Below the pieces are notes generated by a model that saw only the letters and a program-made list of their open reading frames with translations, was not told where the DNA came from and ran no database searches. Shown here one piece after another: positions 38,831-49,152 of a DNA stretch of 64,000 bases. How positions within the stretch are numbered: position 1 is the stretch's first letter; each line of letters begins with the position of its first letter. The position numbers and the translations under genes were made by a program. Source of the stretch: Erwinia endophytica (GTDB taxonomy: Bacteria > Pseudomonadota > Gammaproteobacteria > Enterobacterales > Enterobacteriaceae); contig NZ_RQVV01000032.1 in NCBI RefSeq assembly GCF_009295515.1, forward strand, positions 82,810-146,809, written 5' to 3'.

Positions 38831-39793
38831 TCAGAAAATACTTCTGATTTTTTTCGATAAAAACTGACAGATTGATATTGTTAGCCAGAATGATGCGAGT
38901 ACAATCTTTCTCTTCAGTAGTAATTTTTTAGCGTAGTGAAATGATTCATAGGCTTTTTTGGGCGGGACAAGTGGTACGTCTTTCCAGGGCGATTGATTAT
39001 ATATATCAATGTAGAGCTTGTTATAGCCCGTCTCCTCGATTGAAATACTCCATGGTTTTGTCTGACCAGCATAATGAATAAAAATGGGTTTCTTATCAGT
39101 GTTTTTATTCTTGGGTATAAAATTAAACGATTGATCCAGAAAAAATACGTCCTGATCCAGAATAATATTCAGACAGTCCTGGTCAGGATACTGATATTTT
39201 CTCTCCTGAATTTTTTCAAAAAATTTTTCCATCACATTATTTTTCACCCAGGCCTGAGTATTGATTAACATCACTCCTGAATTAAAATATTTTTTGTCAT
39301 TGCTCAACCCAAGATAGCGCAGATAGTCTTTATTCATTCCCTTATCATGCACAGCAGCGATTGTGTAGCTTTTCATATCAATTTCCAGTAATGAGGAAAT
39401 ATCACCATTACAAACAATGTCACAATCAAGATAGAACAGTACGCCTGCCTCTGAGGCTAAAATATTTGAGGAAATTATTCTGTAATAGATTGATTTGGGG
39501 TAAAAATCGTAAACTTGAAGACCGTTAAAAATATTATTATCCAGGAGATAGACAGTTGCGCTAACATGCCTATATATTGAAAAAAATGTGGCAGAAAAGA
39601 GCTGATCATATTCATCAACAAAGATATGGAATTTTATTTTAAAGCCTGGATTAGCTTCAATAATTGAAAAAATACACACACCGCAATAAGTAAGGTAATG
39701 CTTATCACTGGTAAATAAAACATGCATATCAGGATGGTATGATAACTCACCTTGATACTCAATTTTTCTTTTGATCAGATCATGTTGGTTCAT
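38831..39793 (-). CDS. family 8 glycosyltransferase (LPS core WaaJ/RfaJ-like)
   Basis: A 320-aa protein from the ATG at 39791-39793; a TTG four codons upstream is also open. GT8 features: MHVLFTSDKHYLTYCGVCIFS at the start, the metal-binding DxD in FYLDCDIVCNG, YFNSGVMLIN, YPDQDCLNIIL and FIHYAGQTKPW. Such enzymes add galactose or glucose to the LPS outer core from UDP-sugars. The gene is AT-rich, stands alone between recG and xanP, and looks acquired. A 16-copy 9-bp repeat lies 12 bases before the ATG. Confidence 0.88.
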   Translation of the reverse strand: MNQHDLIKRKIEYQGELSYHPDMHVLFTSDKHYLTYCGVCIFSIIEANPGFKIKFHIFVDEYDQLFSATFFSIYRHVSATVYLLDNNIFNGLQVYDFYPKSIYYRIISSNILASEAGVLFYLDCDIVCNGDISSLLEIDMKSYTIAAVHDKGMNKDYLRYLGLSNDKKYFNSGVMLINTQAWVKNNVMEKFFEKIQERKYQYPDQDCLNIILDQDVFFLDQSFNFIPKNKNTDKKPIFIHYAGQTKPWSISIEETGYNKLYIDIYNQSPWKDVPLVPPKKAYESFHYAKKLLLKRKIVLASFWLTISICQFLSKKIRSIF

Positions 39794-39804
39794 ACGTGTG
39801 GTCA

Positions 39805-39957
39805 AAAATTATCAAAATTATCAAAATTATCAAAATTATCAAAATTATCAAAATTATCAAAATTATCAAAATTATCAAAATTATCAAAATTATCAAAATT
39901 ATCAAAATTATCAAAATTATCAAAATTATCAAAATTATCAAAATTATCAAAATTATA
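39805..39957. repeat. 9-bp tandem repeat (AAAATTATC)16 upstream of the glycosyltransferase
   Basis: Sixteen perfect copies of AAAATTATC run from 39805 to 39948, then one imperfect copy (AAAATTATA). Seen from the glycosyltransferase strand the unit is GATAATTTT. Its reading frame contains TAA in each unit, so the array is not translated with the enzyme; it lies in the promoter/leader. A TATAAT occurs on the minus strand at the distal edge (about 39951-39956). Copy-number change by slippage would alter promoter spacing or leader length. Confidence 0.95.
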
Positions 39958-40393
39958 TTATTCACTCTATTCATGCGAATAAATAGAGTCAAGCATATAC
40001 CCTGTCAATTCAATTCATTCTGTTAATTTTCGGAAAAAAACGCAGTTAACTCACTGCCAGTGATATATTGGGAATTTTTAAAAAATCTCTATCTTGTCAA
40101 GACAACCCGCACAATAACAGTACCATTTTTTATTGAAAGCCAATGTTGTTATTTTCCAGTATGGTAGCTGAAAGTAGTGGTTATTATTATGTTTACTTCA
40201 TAATTCAGTTTGCAAATACGCGGTTTACGCGCTTATTTTCACTGACTTGAATAATCTCCCTGGGATTTATGCATTGACCATTTTCCAGAAATCTTAATTA
40301 TTTTCTGACTCATTTTTAATCTAAATTGGTCTTTATATCAAACCTCGCTCTGCAAACAGGAACAACAATAACGTGGCAGTAAAACAGAAGCGC
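39958..40393. other. AT-rich intergenic region before xanP
   Basis: About 430 AT-rich bases with no gene seen. The left part is upstream of the glycosyltransferase repeat array, so that gene's promoter may lie here; the right end holds the xanP control region. Confidence 0.4.
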
Positions 40394-40409
40394 TGGCAAT
40401 CGTTTGCTT
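40394..40409 (+). promoter_or_regulatory. PurR operator-like site before xanP
   Basis: The 16-mer TGGCAATCGTTTGCTT agrees with the PurR consensus ANGCAANCGNTTNCNT at 10 of 11 fixed positions. It overlaps the -35 of the promoter at 40404-40431 and lies 52 bases before the xanP ATG. Repression by PurR with purine co-repressor would fit a purine permease. No binding evidence is available. Confidence 0.6.
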
Positions 40410-40431
40410 TTACCCCGCTTATGATTAAAAT
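40404..40431 (+). promoter_or_regulatory. xanP promoter
   Basis: TTGCTT (40404-40409) and TAAAAT (40426-40431) are 16 bases apart; the -35 lies inside the PurR-like operator. Confidence 0.5.
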
Positions 40432-40461
40432 CGCCACTTTGTTTCTCAGAGATCCAAGAGC

Positions 40462-41850
40462 ATGGCCGTCAATACCCCTGAAGCCGATACACACCACACC
40501 CCCTTATCTACGACAAAAAGTGAATTGATCTATCGCCTTGAAGACAGTCCCCCACTACCGCAAACGTTGTTCGCAGCCTGTCAGCATTTGCTGGCGATGT
40601 TTGTCGCTGTCATCACTCCTGCCTTGCTGATTTGTCAGGCTCTTGGCTTACCCACTCAGGATACTCAACACATTATCAGCATGTCGCTGTTTGCCTCCGG
40701 GCTTGCGTCTCTATTGCAGATCAAAACCTGGGGTCCCGTTGGTTCCGGCCTGTTATCAATTCAGGGCACCAGCTTTAACTTCGTTACACCGCTGATTATG
40801 GGGGGAATGGCACTGAAAAACGCCGGGGCGGATGTGCCAACGATGATGGCGGCCTTGTTTGGTACGCTGATGCTAGCCTCCATCACCGAGATGTTGCTCT
40901 CACGCGTACTTCATCTGGCTCGTCGTATCATTACGCCGCTGGTTTCCGGTATTGTGGTGATGATTATTGGTCTGTCACTGATTCAAGTTGGTCTGACGTC
41001 TATTGGCGGCGGCTTTACTGCAATAAGTCATCACACCTTTGGCGCGCCGAAAAATCTGCTCCTGGCGGGCGCGGTGCTACTGGTGATTATCCTGCTCAAC
41101 CGACAGCGTAATCCTTACCTACGCGTTGCCTCTTTAGTTATTGCAATGGCCGTCGGTTACCTACTGGCCTGGATGCTGGACATGCTGCCGGAAAATACCC
41201 CCTCCTCTAATCAGGCACTGATTGCCATACCGATGCCGTTCTATTATGGCCTGAGTATTGACTGGAACTTGCTGATCCCTCTGATGTTAGTGTTTATGGT
41301 GACCTCGCTGGAAACGATTGGCGATATCACTGCCACCTCTGACGTCTCTGAACAACCCGTCAGCGGTCCGTTATATATGAAACGTCTGAAAGGTGGCGTA
41401 CTGGCTAATGGGCTTAATTCCTGTCTCTCAGCTCTGTTCAACACCTTCCCCAACTCATGCTTTGGCCAAAACAATGGTGTCATCCAACTGACTGGCGTAG
41501 CCAGCCGTCACGTTGGCTTCGTGGTAGCGCTGATGCTGATCGTGCTGGGTCTGTTCCCGGCGGTGAGCGGTTTTGTTCAGCATATTCCTGAGCCGGTTCT
41601 CGGCGGCGCCACTATCGTCATGTTTGGCACCATTGCGGCCTCAGGTGTCCGTATCGTGTCTCGCGAACCGTTAAACCGCCGGGCGATCATGATTATCGCG
41701 TTATCGCTGGCCATCGGTCTGGGCGTTTCTCAGCAACCGCTGATCCTGCAATTCGCACCTGACTGGCTGAAAACGTTACTTTCTTCCGGTATTGCCGCCG
41801 GCGGTATCACGGCAATAGTTCTGAATTTGCTGTTCCCGCAAGAGAAATAA
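40462..41850 (+). CDS. xanP: xanthine:H+ symporter XanP
   Basis: A 462-aa NCS2 (nucleobase-ascorbate) permease with about 14 membrane segments, importing xanthine with protons. The Q/E-P motif region ([23 protein letters not shown], residues about 34-56) and the core substrate site around [16 protein letters not shown] and [16 protein letters not shown] are intact. The E. coli protein is 463 aa. It is preceded by a PurR-like operator and followed by yicH. Confidence 0.95.
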   Translation: MAVNTPEADTHHTPLSTTKSELIYRLEDSPPLPQTLFAACQHLLAMFVAVITPALLICQALGLPTQDTQHIISMSLFASGLASLLQIKTWGPVGSGLLSIQGTSFNFVTPLIMGGMALKNAGADVPTMMAALFGTLMLASITEMLLSRVLHLARRIITPLVSGIVVMIIGLSLIQVGLTSIGGGFTAISHHTFGAPKNLLLAGAVLLVIILLNRQRNPYLRVASLVIAMAVGYLLAWMLDMLPENTPSSNQALIAIPMPFYYGLSIDWNLLIPLMLVFMVTSLETIGDITATSDVSEQPVSGPLYMKRLKGGVLANGLNSCLSALFNTFPNSCFGQNNGVIQLTGVASRHVGFVVALMLIVLGLFPAVSGFVQHIPEPVLGGATIVMFGTIAASGVRIVSREPLNRRAIMIIALSLAIGLGVSQQPLILQFAPDWLKTLLSSGIAAGGITAIVLNLLFPQEK

Positions 41851-41972
41851 TCTCTTCTGCCACAAGGGCGGCGGACAGTCCATGGGTTATCACCGTCGCC
41901 ATCTGGCGGTTGAGCTTCGGTGATAAATCAGGCATAACAATCCTTTGCCGAACGCTCAAAGGAACAGATGCG

Positions 41973-43655
41973 ATGAAAGCCATCGGAAAAATTTTGCTGA
42001 CAATTCTGCTGTTACTACTGCTGATACTGGTGGCGGTTTATGTTCTGCTACAAACACAGTGGGGCGCCAACTGGCTCAGCCGCACAGCCAGTCAACACAG
42101 CGACTATCAGATAACCTTTACCAAACTGGAACATAACTTTTCCGATCCTTCCCACCTGATACTCGATAACCTTTCCTTTGGGCGTAAAGCTCAACCTGCT
42201 CTTGTCGTGGCGCGGAAAGTCGATCTGGGTCTTAGCGGTAAACAATTTTCAAATCCACTGCATTTCGCCAGTATCTGGCTGGAAAATGGCACACTTAACG
42301 TCAGTGATAGCGATAAACCACTGGCTTTCTCTGCCAGTCGACTGCAACTGAATCACATGGCCGTCAACAATTCTGGCAGTAAATTCCCCCTGACCGCGAA
42401 ACAGGTAGATGGCGGCATTATGCCGTGGAAACCCCAGGCAGGAAATGTCATTGGTGATGATGCCAGCTTCCAGATGAGCGCGGGAACGCTGGAGATTAAC
42501 GGCGTCCAGGCCACCAATGTACTGTTAGAGGGCAGCCTCCGTCATCATCAACTGGTGATGAGTAATCTTGGGGCCGATGTGGCGCTGGGGTCTATTACAG
42601 CCAGTGCACAACGGGATACCCTGGGCAACTGGCAGGTGGCTAACCTGCGGCTTAACGGCATCCGTTGGCAAAGTGCTCAGTCTCTCCCTGGTTTCTTCGC
42701 GCCAATATTGGCGCTGCCTTTCATCCACTTTGACCATATCGATGTGACAGATGCCCGCCTGGAAGGTACTGACTGGGCAGTGACCGATCTGGATATGACG
42801 TTGAAAAACATCACACTGCGCAACGGTGACTGGGAAAGCAATGACGGCTCACTGTCAATGAATGCCAGTACGTTTATTAACGGCAGCCTTGAGCTGAACG
42901 ATCCGATCGTTAATCTGGCCTTTTCACCGGCAGGTATCACACTGAAGCAATTCAGCTCACGCTGGGTTAAGGGGTTGATCCGCTCGTCAGGTCACTGGAC
43001 TCGTCGTGATAAAAAACTGACCCTGGATGAGTTGGCCGTGACAGGGCTCGAGTATACGTTGCCACAGGACTGGCGTGATCGCTGGATGACTCGCCTACCC
43101 GATTGGCTGAACAGTGTGGAAGTGACGAAATTGACCACGAACCGCAATCTGATAATCGATATTAATCCTGATTTTCCTTTCCAGTTAACGTCTCTGGAAG
43201 GCAATGGTAGCAATCTGTTGATGGCCCGCAATCATCAGTGGGGCATCTGGTCCGGTAATTTAAGTCTTAATGCGGCAGAAGCGACATTTAATGGTGTGGA
43301 TGTCCGCAGTCCCTCTATTACCCTTAACGCTGAAGACAATCACATCAATGTGACAGAAATGAACGCGCTCACCCATGACGGGATGGTGAAAAGCCAGGCG
43401 ACGCTTTCTCAACAGCCGCAGCGTGACCTGTCATTGACACTGGACGGACACGACGTGCCAGTAAACCTGCTGCACAACTGGGGCTGGCCGCTGCTATCAC
43501 TGGAAGGCAATGCCAATTTACAACTGAAATTACAGGGCAACCTTGCCGCAGGCACACCATTGAAATCCGCCATGAACGGCTCTCTGTCAGTAATGGCTGG
43601 CGATCAAACACTGCAACAGACCATGATCAACGGTCAGGTGACTCAAGCACAGTGA
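41973..43655 (+). CDS. yicH: AsmA-family protein YicH
   Basis: A 560-aa protein with one N-terminal membrane helix (residues about 5-28) and a large periplasmic AsmA-like beta-rich domain. E. coli YicH has 569 aa. The AsmA/TamB-like family is linked to lipid transport between membranes; for YicH itself the role is not firmly set. The ATG at 41973 was chosen because the membrane helix follows directly and AGGAAC precedes it. The neighbour xanP is as in E. coli; the downstream neighbour fabY is not. Confidence 0.9.
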   Translation: MKAIGKILLTILLLLLLILVAVYVLLQTQWGANWLSRTASQHSDYQITFTKLEHNFSDPSHLILDNLSFGRKAQPALVVARKVDLGLSGKQFSNPLHFASIWLENGTLNVSDSDKPLAFSASRLQLNHMAVNNSGSKFPLTAKQVDGGIMPWKPQAGNVIGDDASFQMSAGTLEINGVQATNVLLEGSLRHHQLVMSNLGADVALGSITASAQRDTLGNWQVANLRLNGIRWQSAQSLPGFFAPILALPFIHFDHIDVTDARLEGTDWAVTDLDMTLKNITLRNGDWESNDGSLSMNASTFINGSLELNDPIVNLAFSPAGITLKQFSSRWVKGLIRSSGHWTRRDKKLTLDELAVTGLEYTLPQDWRDRWMTRLPDWLNSVEVTKLTTNRNLIIDINPDFPFQLTSLEGNGSNLLMARNHQWGIWSGNLSLNAAEATFNGVDVRSPSITLNAEDNHINVTEMNALTHDGMVKSQATLSQQPQRDLSLTLDGHDVPVNLLHNWGWPLLSLEGNANLQLKLQGNLAAGTPLKSAMNGSLSVMAGDQTLQQTMINGQVTQAQ

Positions 43656-43836
43656 TAGTTTAAGGATATGAGCCATCCTGGCGGAACAGACTCTATACAG
43701 ACCGGGCTTATCCGCCCGGAAAGTCGTTCCCGCCTGATGCTCATCGGTACATTGAATAAGAGAAGGTTTTTATCAACATCAGCAGACTATGAAGCGGGTT
43801 TATGCCGTTCATTATATAGCGCTGGCGCAGGGGGGA

Positions 43837-44775
43837 TTAACCGCCAGATCCCCCCGGCTCCAACGGGCCGTCCGGATCAGCAGGCAGGACGATATACACC
43901 CCCTCAAAGACCGCACCGCATTGTTCATTGCCAAACAGTTCGACTTCCAGTTGTACACGCGCCTTACGTCCACGCGCCAGGCGATCCAGATCTCCGCTCA
44001 GTGAGCCCAGATCGGCCACCGCGCCCGGCTTACCACTGATCGGATGGCTGTAGCGAATGTGCGCATCGGCCAGAATAATCGTGCCGCCCAGATGGCGCTC
44101 ACGCAGTAACAACCAGATAAGTCCCCAGCCGGTCAGCGTAGCCAGCGAGAACAGACTGCCAGCAAACAGAGTATGGTGTGGGTTTTGATTACCCGTTTCC
44201 GGCATGGTAGTGATAAATTTCTGTCCGGTATACTGCAGTATGCGCACCCCCATTTTCTCACTTAACGGAATGTGATCGTACCAGGCCTGCTGTAGTTGAC
44301 CGCACCAATCCGCACGGTGCAAAATGTCATCCAGGGTGACGACGGGCTTAATCATCAGGAAATGGCGCACTGGTGTGGTCTGCGGAGCAGTAATTTCCCC
44401 TTCATTGACATAACCAAGCTTGGCAAAGAACTCCACCGCGTCTTCACGGGCACTACAAACCACTCGCTTGGCGCCTTCCTGCCGCGCGACAGACTCCAGG
44501 GTCATCGCCACCAGCGTCCCCAGCCCTTTACCCTGCACGGAAGGGTGTACCGCCAGAAAACGTATCGCGGCTTCATTGTCGCCATTGATGTACAACCGCC
44601 CCACGGCCACCGGATCGCCACGTTCATCCACCACCATCTGATGATGCGCCAGCGCATCCCAGGCATCCCGTTCAGAGCCCATAGGTTGATGAAGGGGCTT
44701 ACGGAGCATTTCCCAACGAAACTGATAGTAAGTATCCAGTTCTTCCGCTGTTTCAGGAACGCGAAGGTGATACAT
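43837..44775 (-). CDS. fabY: FabY (YiiD), GNAT plus thioesterase-like fatty acid initiation enzyme
   Basis: A 312-aa two-domain protein. The N-terminal GNAT acetyltransferase domain ([54 protein letters not shown]) is followed by a C-terminal hot-dog YiiD domain (about 165-312; [21 protein letters not shown]). In E. coli it can support fatty-acid initiation when FabH is absent. The ATG at 44773-44775 matches the E. coli start. A C-rich/G-rich hairpin overlaps its 3' end (about 43829-43857). Confidence 0.9.
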   Translation of the reverse strand: MYHLRVPETAEELDTYYQFRWEMLRKPLHQPMGSERDAWDALAHHQMVVDERGDPVAVGRLYINGDNEAAIRFLAVHPSVQGKGLGTLVAMTLESVARQEGAKRVVCSAREDAVEFFAKLGYVNEGEITAPQTTPVRHFLMIKPVVTLDDILHRADWCGQLQQAWYDHIPLSEKMGVRILQYTGQKFITTMPETGNQNPHHTLFAGSLFSLATLTGWGLIWLLLRERHLGGTIILADAHIRYSHPISGKPGAVADLGSLSGDLDRLARGRKARVQLEVELFGNEQCGAVFEGVYIVLPADPDGPLEPGGSGG

Positions 44776-44831
44776 AAAATGCTTCTCTCTCTCTGAGCCA
44801 GATCCGCTTCCGTGCCATTCTGCTAACTGCC

Positions 44832-45269
44832 TCACACCTGCAGCCAGAAAGTTACGGGGCCATCATTGACCAGGGCAACCTGCATATCGGCGGCAAAACG
44901 CCCGGTCTCTGTAGTAATACCCTTTTCACGACAGCACTCGACAAAATACTCATATAGTCGCTCGGCTTCCGCAGGTTCTGCGCCACGCGAAAAACCCGGG
45001 CGCATACCTTTGTGCGTGTCCGCAGCCAGGGTGAACTGTGATACCACCAGCAGGCTGCCCCCGGTCTGTTGAAGGTTAAGGTTCATTTTTCCCTGGGCGT
45101 CGCCGAAAACACGGTAACCTGACACACGCTCACATAACCGTTGCGCTTTTTGCTGATCATCACCTTTTTCCACCCCCAGTAAGATGAGCAATCCAGGCCC
45201 GATGTCACTGATGGTCTCTCCCGCCACCGCAACGCTGGCACTCAGTACCCGTTGAATTAAGGCAATCAT
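44832..45269 (-). CDS. dtd: D-aminoacyl-tRNA deacylase
   Basis: Dtd hydrolyses D-aminoacyl-tRNAs (and mischarged Gly-tRNA-Ala), recycling tRNA. The 145-aa length is standard. The SQFTLAADT (SQFTL catalytic motif) and the VNDGPVTF loop (G-cisP type NxGPVT motif) are present. Its start overlaps the yihY stop (ATGA), so it belongs to the yihX-yihY-dtd-fabY run. Confidence 0.97.
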   Translation of the reverse strand: MIALIQRVLSASVAVAGETISDIGPGLLILLGVEKGDDQQKAQRLCERVSGYRVFGDAQGKMNLNLQQTGGSLLVVSQFTLAADTHKGMRPGFSRGAEPAEAERLYEYFVECCREKGITTETGRFAADMQVALVNDGPVTFWLQV

Positions 45270-46144
45270 GATTCCTCGTCTTCTTTTTCTTGTTCCTGCT
45301 GCGTCAACTGGCGATAGTCACCCAAAGTGGCAGAAATTTCAGCCCCCAGTAATACAATACACCAGGTCCAGTACACCCAAAGAAACAGGATGGGAATAAC
45401 TGCCAATACGCCATAAATCAACTGATATGAAGGGAACATCGTAACATAGAGCGCAAAGGCTTTTTTCCCCAGCTCAAAAAGTATCCCGGCAACCAGCGCA
45501 CCAACCAACGCATCGCGACCCGCGACCTGCCGGGTGGGCACAATGCTATAAAGCAACCAAAATGAGAGCCAGGAGAGCAGCAACGGGAAAAAACGCAGCC
45601 CATGATCAATTAGCCCGCTAACACCACTGACCGAAGCCCAACTAAGCGAAAGCAGGTATGAGCTAATAGCCAGGCTCCCGCCAGCCAGGAGCGGTCCCAA
45701 CGTCAGGATCATCCAGTAAACCGCAAAGGAGTAAACCAGCGGGCGCTTGCGTTTACTACGCCAGATGGTGTTTAGCGCTGAATCGATGGAGTACATCAGC
45801 AATAGCGCCGTCACCACCAGACCGCAGGCACCTACCGCAGTCATCTTATTCACGTTCGCCACAAACTGCTCAAGGTAGCTCTGAATAGCGGTGCCAGACG
45901 CCGGAACAAAATTTTTGAAAATAAACGTTTTTAGTTGGCTACTGACCGTGGCAAACGCCGGGAAAGCAGCAAACAAGGCAAACACCACCGCCACCAAAGG
46001 AACCAGTGCCAACAGCGAGACATAGGCCAAATTACCGGCCAGCGTAGTCATCGCATCCTCGTCGATACGCTGCCAGAGAAGTTTTATCCATAACCATATC
46101 GCTCGCAGGCGATGTCGGTAGTGATTAATAATACGACGTATCAT
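45266..46144 (-). CDS. yihY: YihY/BrkB-family inner-membrane protein
   Basis: A 292-aa protein with six membrane helices ([23 protein letters not shown] near residue 42 onward) and a conserved [17 protein letters not shown] block. It was once proposed to be RNase BN, which is now known to be ElaC; the function remains unknown. A charged tail ([10 protein letters not shown]) ends the protein. It lies between yihX and dtd with overlapping ends. Confidence 0.93.
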   Translation of the reverse strand: MIRRIINHYRHRLRAIWLWIKLLWQRIDEDAMTTLAGNLAYVSLLALVPLVAVVFALFAAFPAFATVSSQLKTFIFKNFVPASGTAIQSYLEQFVANVNKMTAVGACGLVVTALLLMYSIDSALNTIWRSKRKRPLVYSFAVYWMILTLGPLLAGGSLAISSYLLSLSWASVSGVSGLIDHGLRFFPLLLSWLSFWLLYSIVPTRQVAGRDALVGALVAGILFELGKKAFALYVTMFPSYQLIYGVLAVIPILFLWVYWTWCIVLLGAEISATLGDYRQLTQQEQEKEDEES

Positions 46145-46740
46145 TACCGATGTTCAGCAAAGAAAGCGGGGATGATGCTGGCATCTGTGACATGAATACT
46201 CTGGATCCCAAGCGCACGCGCACCTTCGATATTCTCCAGGTTGTCATCAAAGAAAATAGTCTGCTCAGCAGTAAAACCCTCTTCATACAGAACCTGCTGG
46301 TAAATACGCGCCTCAGGCTTGCGCATCCCCATCTCCTGCGAAAGATAGAGTTTATCCGCAGCACTCTGCACTTCAGGATACAGAGCAGGCCAGAAGGAAC
46401 AATGCAGCGCGTTGGTGTTGGAAAGGATAACCACTCGCTCGCCCCGATCACGCAGCATTTTCATTATCTGCAGCACGTCCTGACGAACACCAACGAAAAT
46501 AGCTTGCCAGCCCGCAGTAAATTGTTCAAAACTCAACGCCAGGTCAAGTTCGTCGCAAGTTTGGGCGGCAAAGTCCTCATCGCTTATTTCACCGCGCTCA
46601 TGACGATGAAAGCTCTCGCCCAGGGTGAAATGGTTTTGCAGTGTAGCTAACGGCACACGTCCCAGATCGCTCCAAACGCCCAAGACCCGGTTGAAATCAA
46701 TATCAACAATGACGTTACCTAAATCAAAGATATACAGCAT
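46144..46740 (-). CDS. yihX: HAD phosphatase YihX (glucose-1-phosphatase)
   Basis: A 198-aa HAD hydrolase (E. coli YihX dephosphorylates alpha-D-glucose 1-phosphate). Motif I is [12 protein letters not shown] near the start; motif [12 protein letters not shown]; motif [12 protein letters not shown]; motif [15 protein letters not shown]. Three ATG codons are open. The one at 46738-46740 has AAGGAG six bases upstream and gives the E. coli N-terminus MLYIFDLGN, so I chose it over 46746 and 46773. Confidence 0.95.
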   Translation of the reverse strand: MLYIFDLGNVIVDIDFNRVLGVWSDLGRVPLATLQNHFTLGESFHRHERGEISDEDFAAQTCDELDLALSFEQFTAGWQAIFVGVRQDVLQIMKMLRDRGERVVILSNTNALHCSFWPALYPEVQSAADKLYLSQEMGMRKPEARIYQQVLYEEGFTAEQTIFFDDNLENIEGARALGIQSIHVTDASIIPAFFAEHR

Positions 46741-46886
46741 AGCCATCTCCTTTTGTTCCGGTGAATTGTTCACTCTAGCGATAAAATGAATGTCTGAACA
46801 GGTCGGGGATTTAAAACTGGAAGGAAGATTTAAAAAGAAAACAAAGCAGGGCTGAAAGAAGCCAGCCCTGCCGATCTAATGATCGT

Positions 46887-48710
46887 TTAAACGTCTTTGC
46901 TGCCGCGCGCGGCGCGTTTACGATCGTTTTCAGTCAGGTGACGTTTACGAATACGTACAGACAAAGGTGTCACTTCGACCAGTTCATCGTCATCGATAAA
47001 TTCGATCGCCTGCTCAAGCGTCATCTTAATCGCTGGAACCAGAGTCGTTGCTTCATCAGTACCAGAAGCACGCATGTTCGTCAGTTTCTTACCTGTCAGG
47101 CAGTTAACTGTCAGGTCATTAGAACGACTGTGAATACCGATGATCTGCCCTTCATACACTTCTGCACCATGCCCCAGGAACAGCTTACCGCGATCCTGCA
47201 AGCTATACAGCGCAAACGCCACGGCTTTACCCTGACCGTTAGAGATCAGCACGCCGTTCTGACGCTGGCCAACTTCACCTGGACGAACATCGTCATAGTG
47301 GCTGAAGGTGGAGTACAACAGACCGGTACCGGAAGTCATCGTCATGAATTCATTACGAAAACCAATCAGACCACGGCTTGGGATAACGTAGTCAAGACGC
47401 ACACGACCTTTGCCATCGGGATCCATGTTTTTCATGTCGGCTTTACGTTCACCCATTGCCTGCATGACCGCACCCTGATGCTGTTCCTCGATATCCAGCG
47501 TCACGTTTTCGAACGGCTCTTGTTTACGCCCTTCGAACTCACGGAAAATAACTTTCGGACGAGATACCGCCAGTTCAAAACCTTCACGACGCATGTTTTC
47601 GATCAATACAGACAGATGCAACTCACCACGACCAGATACGCGGAAGGCATCAGCATCTTCAGTTTCTTCAACGCGCAACGCCACATTGTGCACCAGCTCT
47701 TTATTCAGACGGTCAAGGATCTGACGCGACGTCACATACTTACCTTCTTTACCGCAAAACGGCGAAGTATTGACGTTAAAGAACATGGTCACAGTGGGTT
47801 CATCCACGCTCAGAGCAGGTAGCGCCTGTACATTCTGTGGATCACAAATAGTATCGGAGATATTCAGTTCACCCAGACCGGTGATGGCAATGATATCGCC
47901 AGCTTCAGCCTCAGTCGCATCAATACGCTCCAGACCCAGGTGAGTCAGCACTTTACCAACTTTAGCATTGCGGGTTTTACCTTCACTATCAATGATAGTG
48001 ACCTGCTGGTTTGGCTTCACTTTACCGCGCTTGATACGACCGATGCCGATAACCCCAACATAGTTGTTGTAGTCCAGTTGTGAAATCTGCATCTGGAACG
48101 GCTCGTCTGCCTCAACCTGCGGAGGAGAAACATGTTTTACGATGGCTTCATACAATGGCGTCATGTCTTCCGCCATGTTGGTATGGTCAAGACCCGCGAT
48201 GCCATTCAGGGCTGAAGCATAAATCACCGGAAAGTCGAGCTGCTCGTCAGTCGCATCCAGGTTAACGAACAAATCAAATACCTGGTCCACAACCCAGTCA
48301 GGGCGCGCGCCAGGACGGTCAACTTTATTGATGACCACGATCGGCTTCAGACCGTTAGCAAACGCTTTTTTGGTCACGAAGCGGGTTTGCGGCATAGGGC
48401 CATCCATTGCATCCACAACCAGTAGCACCGAGTCGACCATTGACATCACACGTTCTACCTCACCACCGAAATCGGCGTGTCCTGGGGTATCCACGATATT
48501 AATGCGGTAGTCATTCCATTTAATGGCGGTGTTTTTTGCGAGGATGGTAATCCCACGCTCTTTCTCCAAATCGTTGGAGTCCATTACGCGCTCAGTTGCT
48601 TCAGTACGGGCATCAAAGGTACCGGACTGCTGCAGCAACTTATCAACCAGGGTGGTTTTACCATGGTCAACGTGGGCAATAATGGCGATGTTACGCAAAT
48701 TTTCGATCAC
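46887..48710 (-). CDS. typA: translational GTPase TypA/BipA
   Basis: A 607-aa EF-G-like GTPase that acts on ribosomes, important in cold and stress. G1 [12 protein letters not shown] (residues 12-23), G3 [12 protein letters not shown]4 VINKVDRPG; domains II and III, an EF-G V-like domain and the BipA-specific C-terminal domain (about 480-607) follow. The length matches E. coli. It is divergent from glnA across the nitrogen-control region. Confidence 0.98.
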   Translation of the reverse strand: MIENLRNIAIIAHVDHGKTTLVDKLLQQSGTFDARTEATERVMDSNDLEKERGITILAKNTAIKWNDYRINIVDTPGHADFGGEVERVMSMVDSVLLVVDAMDGPMPQTRFVTKKAFANGLKPIVVINKVDRPGARPDWVVDQVFDLFVNLDATDEQLDFPVIYASALNGIAGLDHTNMAEDMTPLYEAIVKHVSPPQVEADEPFQMQISQLDYNNYVGVIGIGRIKRGKVKPNQQVTIIDSEGKTRNAKVGKVLTHLGLERIDATEAEAGDIIAITGLGELNISDTICDPQNVQALPALSVDEPTVTMFFNVNTSPFCGKEGKYVTSRQILDRLNKELVHNVALRVEETEDADAFRVSGRGELHLSVLIENMRREGFELAVSRPKVIFREFEGRKQEPFENVTLDIEEQHQGAVMQAMGERKADMKNMDPDGKGRVRLDYVIPSRGLIGFRNEFMTMTSGTGLLYSTFSHYDDVRPGEVGQRQNGVLISNGQGKAVAFALYSLQDRGKLFLGHGAEVYEGQIIGIHSRSNDLTVNCLTGKKLTNMRASGTDEATTLVPAIKMTLEQAIEFIDDDELVEVTPLSVRIRKRHLTENDRKRAARGSKDV

Positions 48711-48858
48711 AGCTTTGCCTCAGGCATTAGAAATAGCGCGCTATTGTACACGGATTAATCGAAGGACTGAACAGGATCACAAATATCAATTAAAGATTAC
48801 TGCCAGCATTGCTTTTTATAGCCATTTACAGTGCAAAAATTGCACCCCGTCGAAATAA

Positions 48859-48926
48859 TGCACTAACATGGTGCTTAAGGTGCACAGTTATGCACCATGA
48901 TGGTGCGCATTTTCCATCATGGTGCA
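48859..48926 (+). promoter_or_regulatory. NtrC enhancer sites upstream of glnA
   Basis: Palindromes of the NtrC type (TGCAC-N7-GTGCA): TGCACTAACATGGTGCT (48859-48875), TGCACCATGATGGTGCG (48891-48907), and a half-site TCCATCATGGTGCA (48913-48926). Phosphorylated NtrC bound here would activate the sigma-54 promoter some 60 bases downstream, as in E. coli glnAp2. Confidence 0.85.
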
Positions 48927-48980
48927 GCCCTCGTTTCACGAGAGGGCGCATCATAGCGCTTTTTCAGCCAGTTAAGAAAG

Positions 48981-48997
48981 TTGGCATAGATTTCGCT
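48981..48997 (+). promoter_or_regulatory. sigma-54 promoter glnAp2
   Basis: TTGGCAT then TTTCGCT with GG and GC ten bases apart; nearly identical to the E. coli glnAp2 core. It lies 156 bases before the glnA ATG. Confidence 0.85.
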
Positions 48998-49152
48998 TTA
49001 AAACATGCAAGCGAAGAATGCCAGTTTCCACAACGGTAATAGCTTGTCAGGGATCTTTAATTATCGGATGACAGTGCCAAATAAGCAAAATTATGGTACG
49101 CCGTAAAGCTCCCTAACCACGACGACAATGACAAAATCCAGGAGAGTTAAGT

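Noticed and set aside
39805..39957. CRISPR-like array
   Set aside because: The units are 9 bp and contiguous with no spacers; it is a simple tandem repeat.
39752..40026. Frames encoding KLS, NYQ, IIK or ILI repeats across the 9-bp array
   Set aside because: A 9-bp repeat without stops in those frames yields such peptides automatically; no ribosome-binding site or family supports them.
43668..44039. Open frame of 123 codons after yicH
   Set aside because: Most of it is antisense to the well-supported fabY 3' end; composition is not protein-like.
46938..47822. 294-codon open frame opposite typA
   Set aside because: Antisense shadow of a highly conserved gene; no family likeness.
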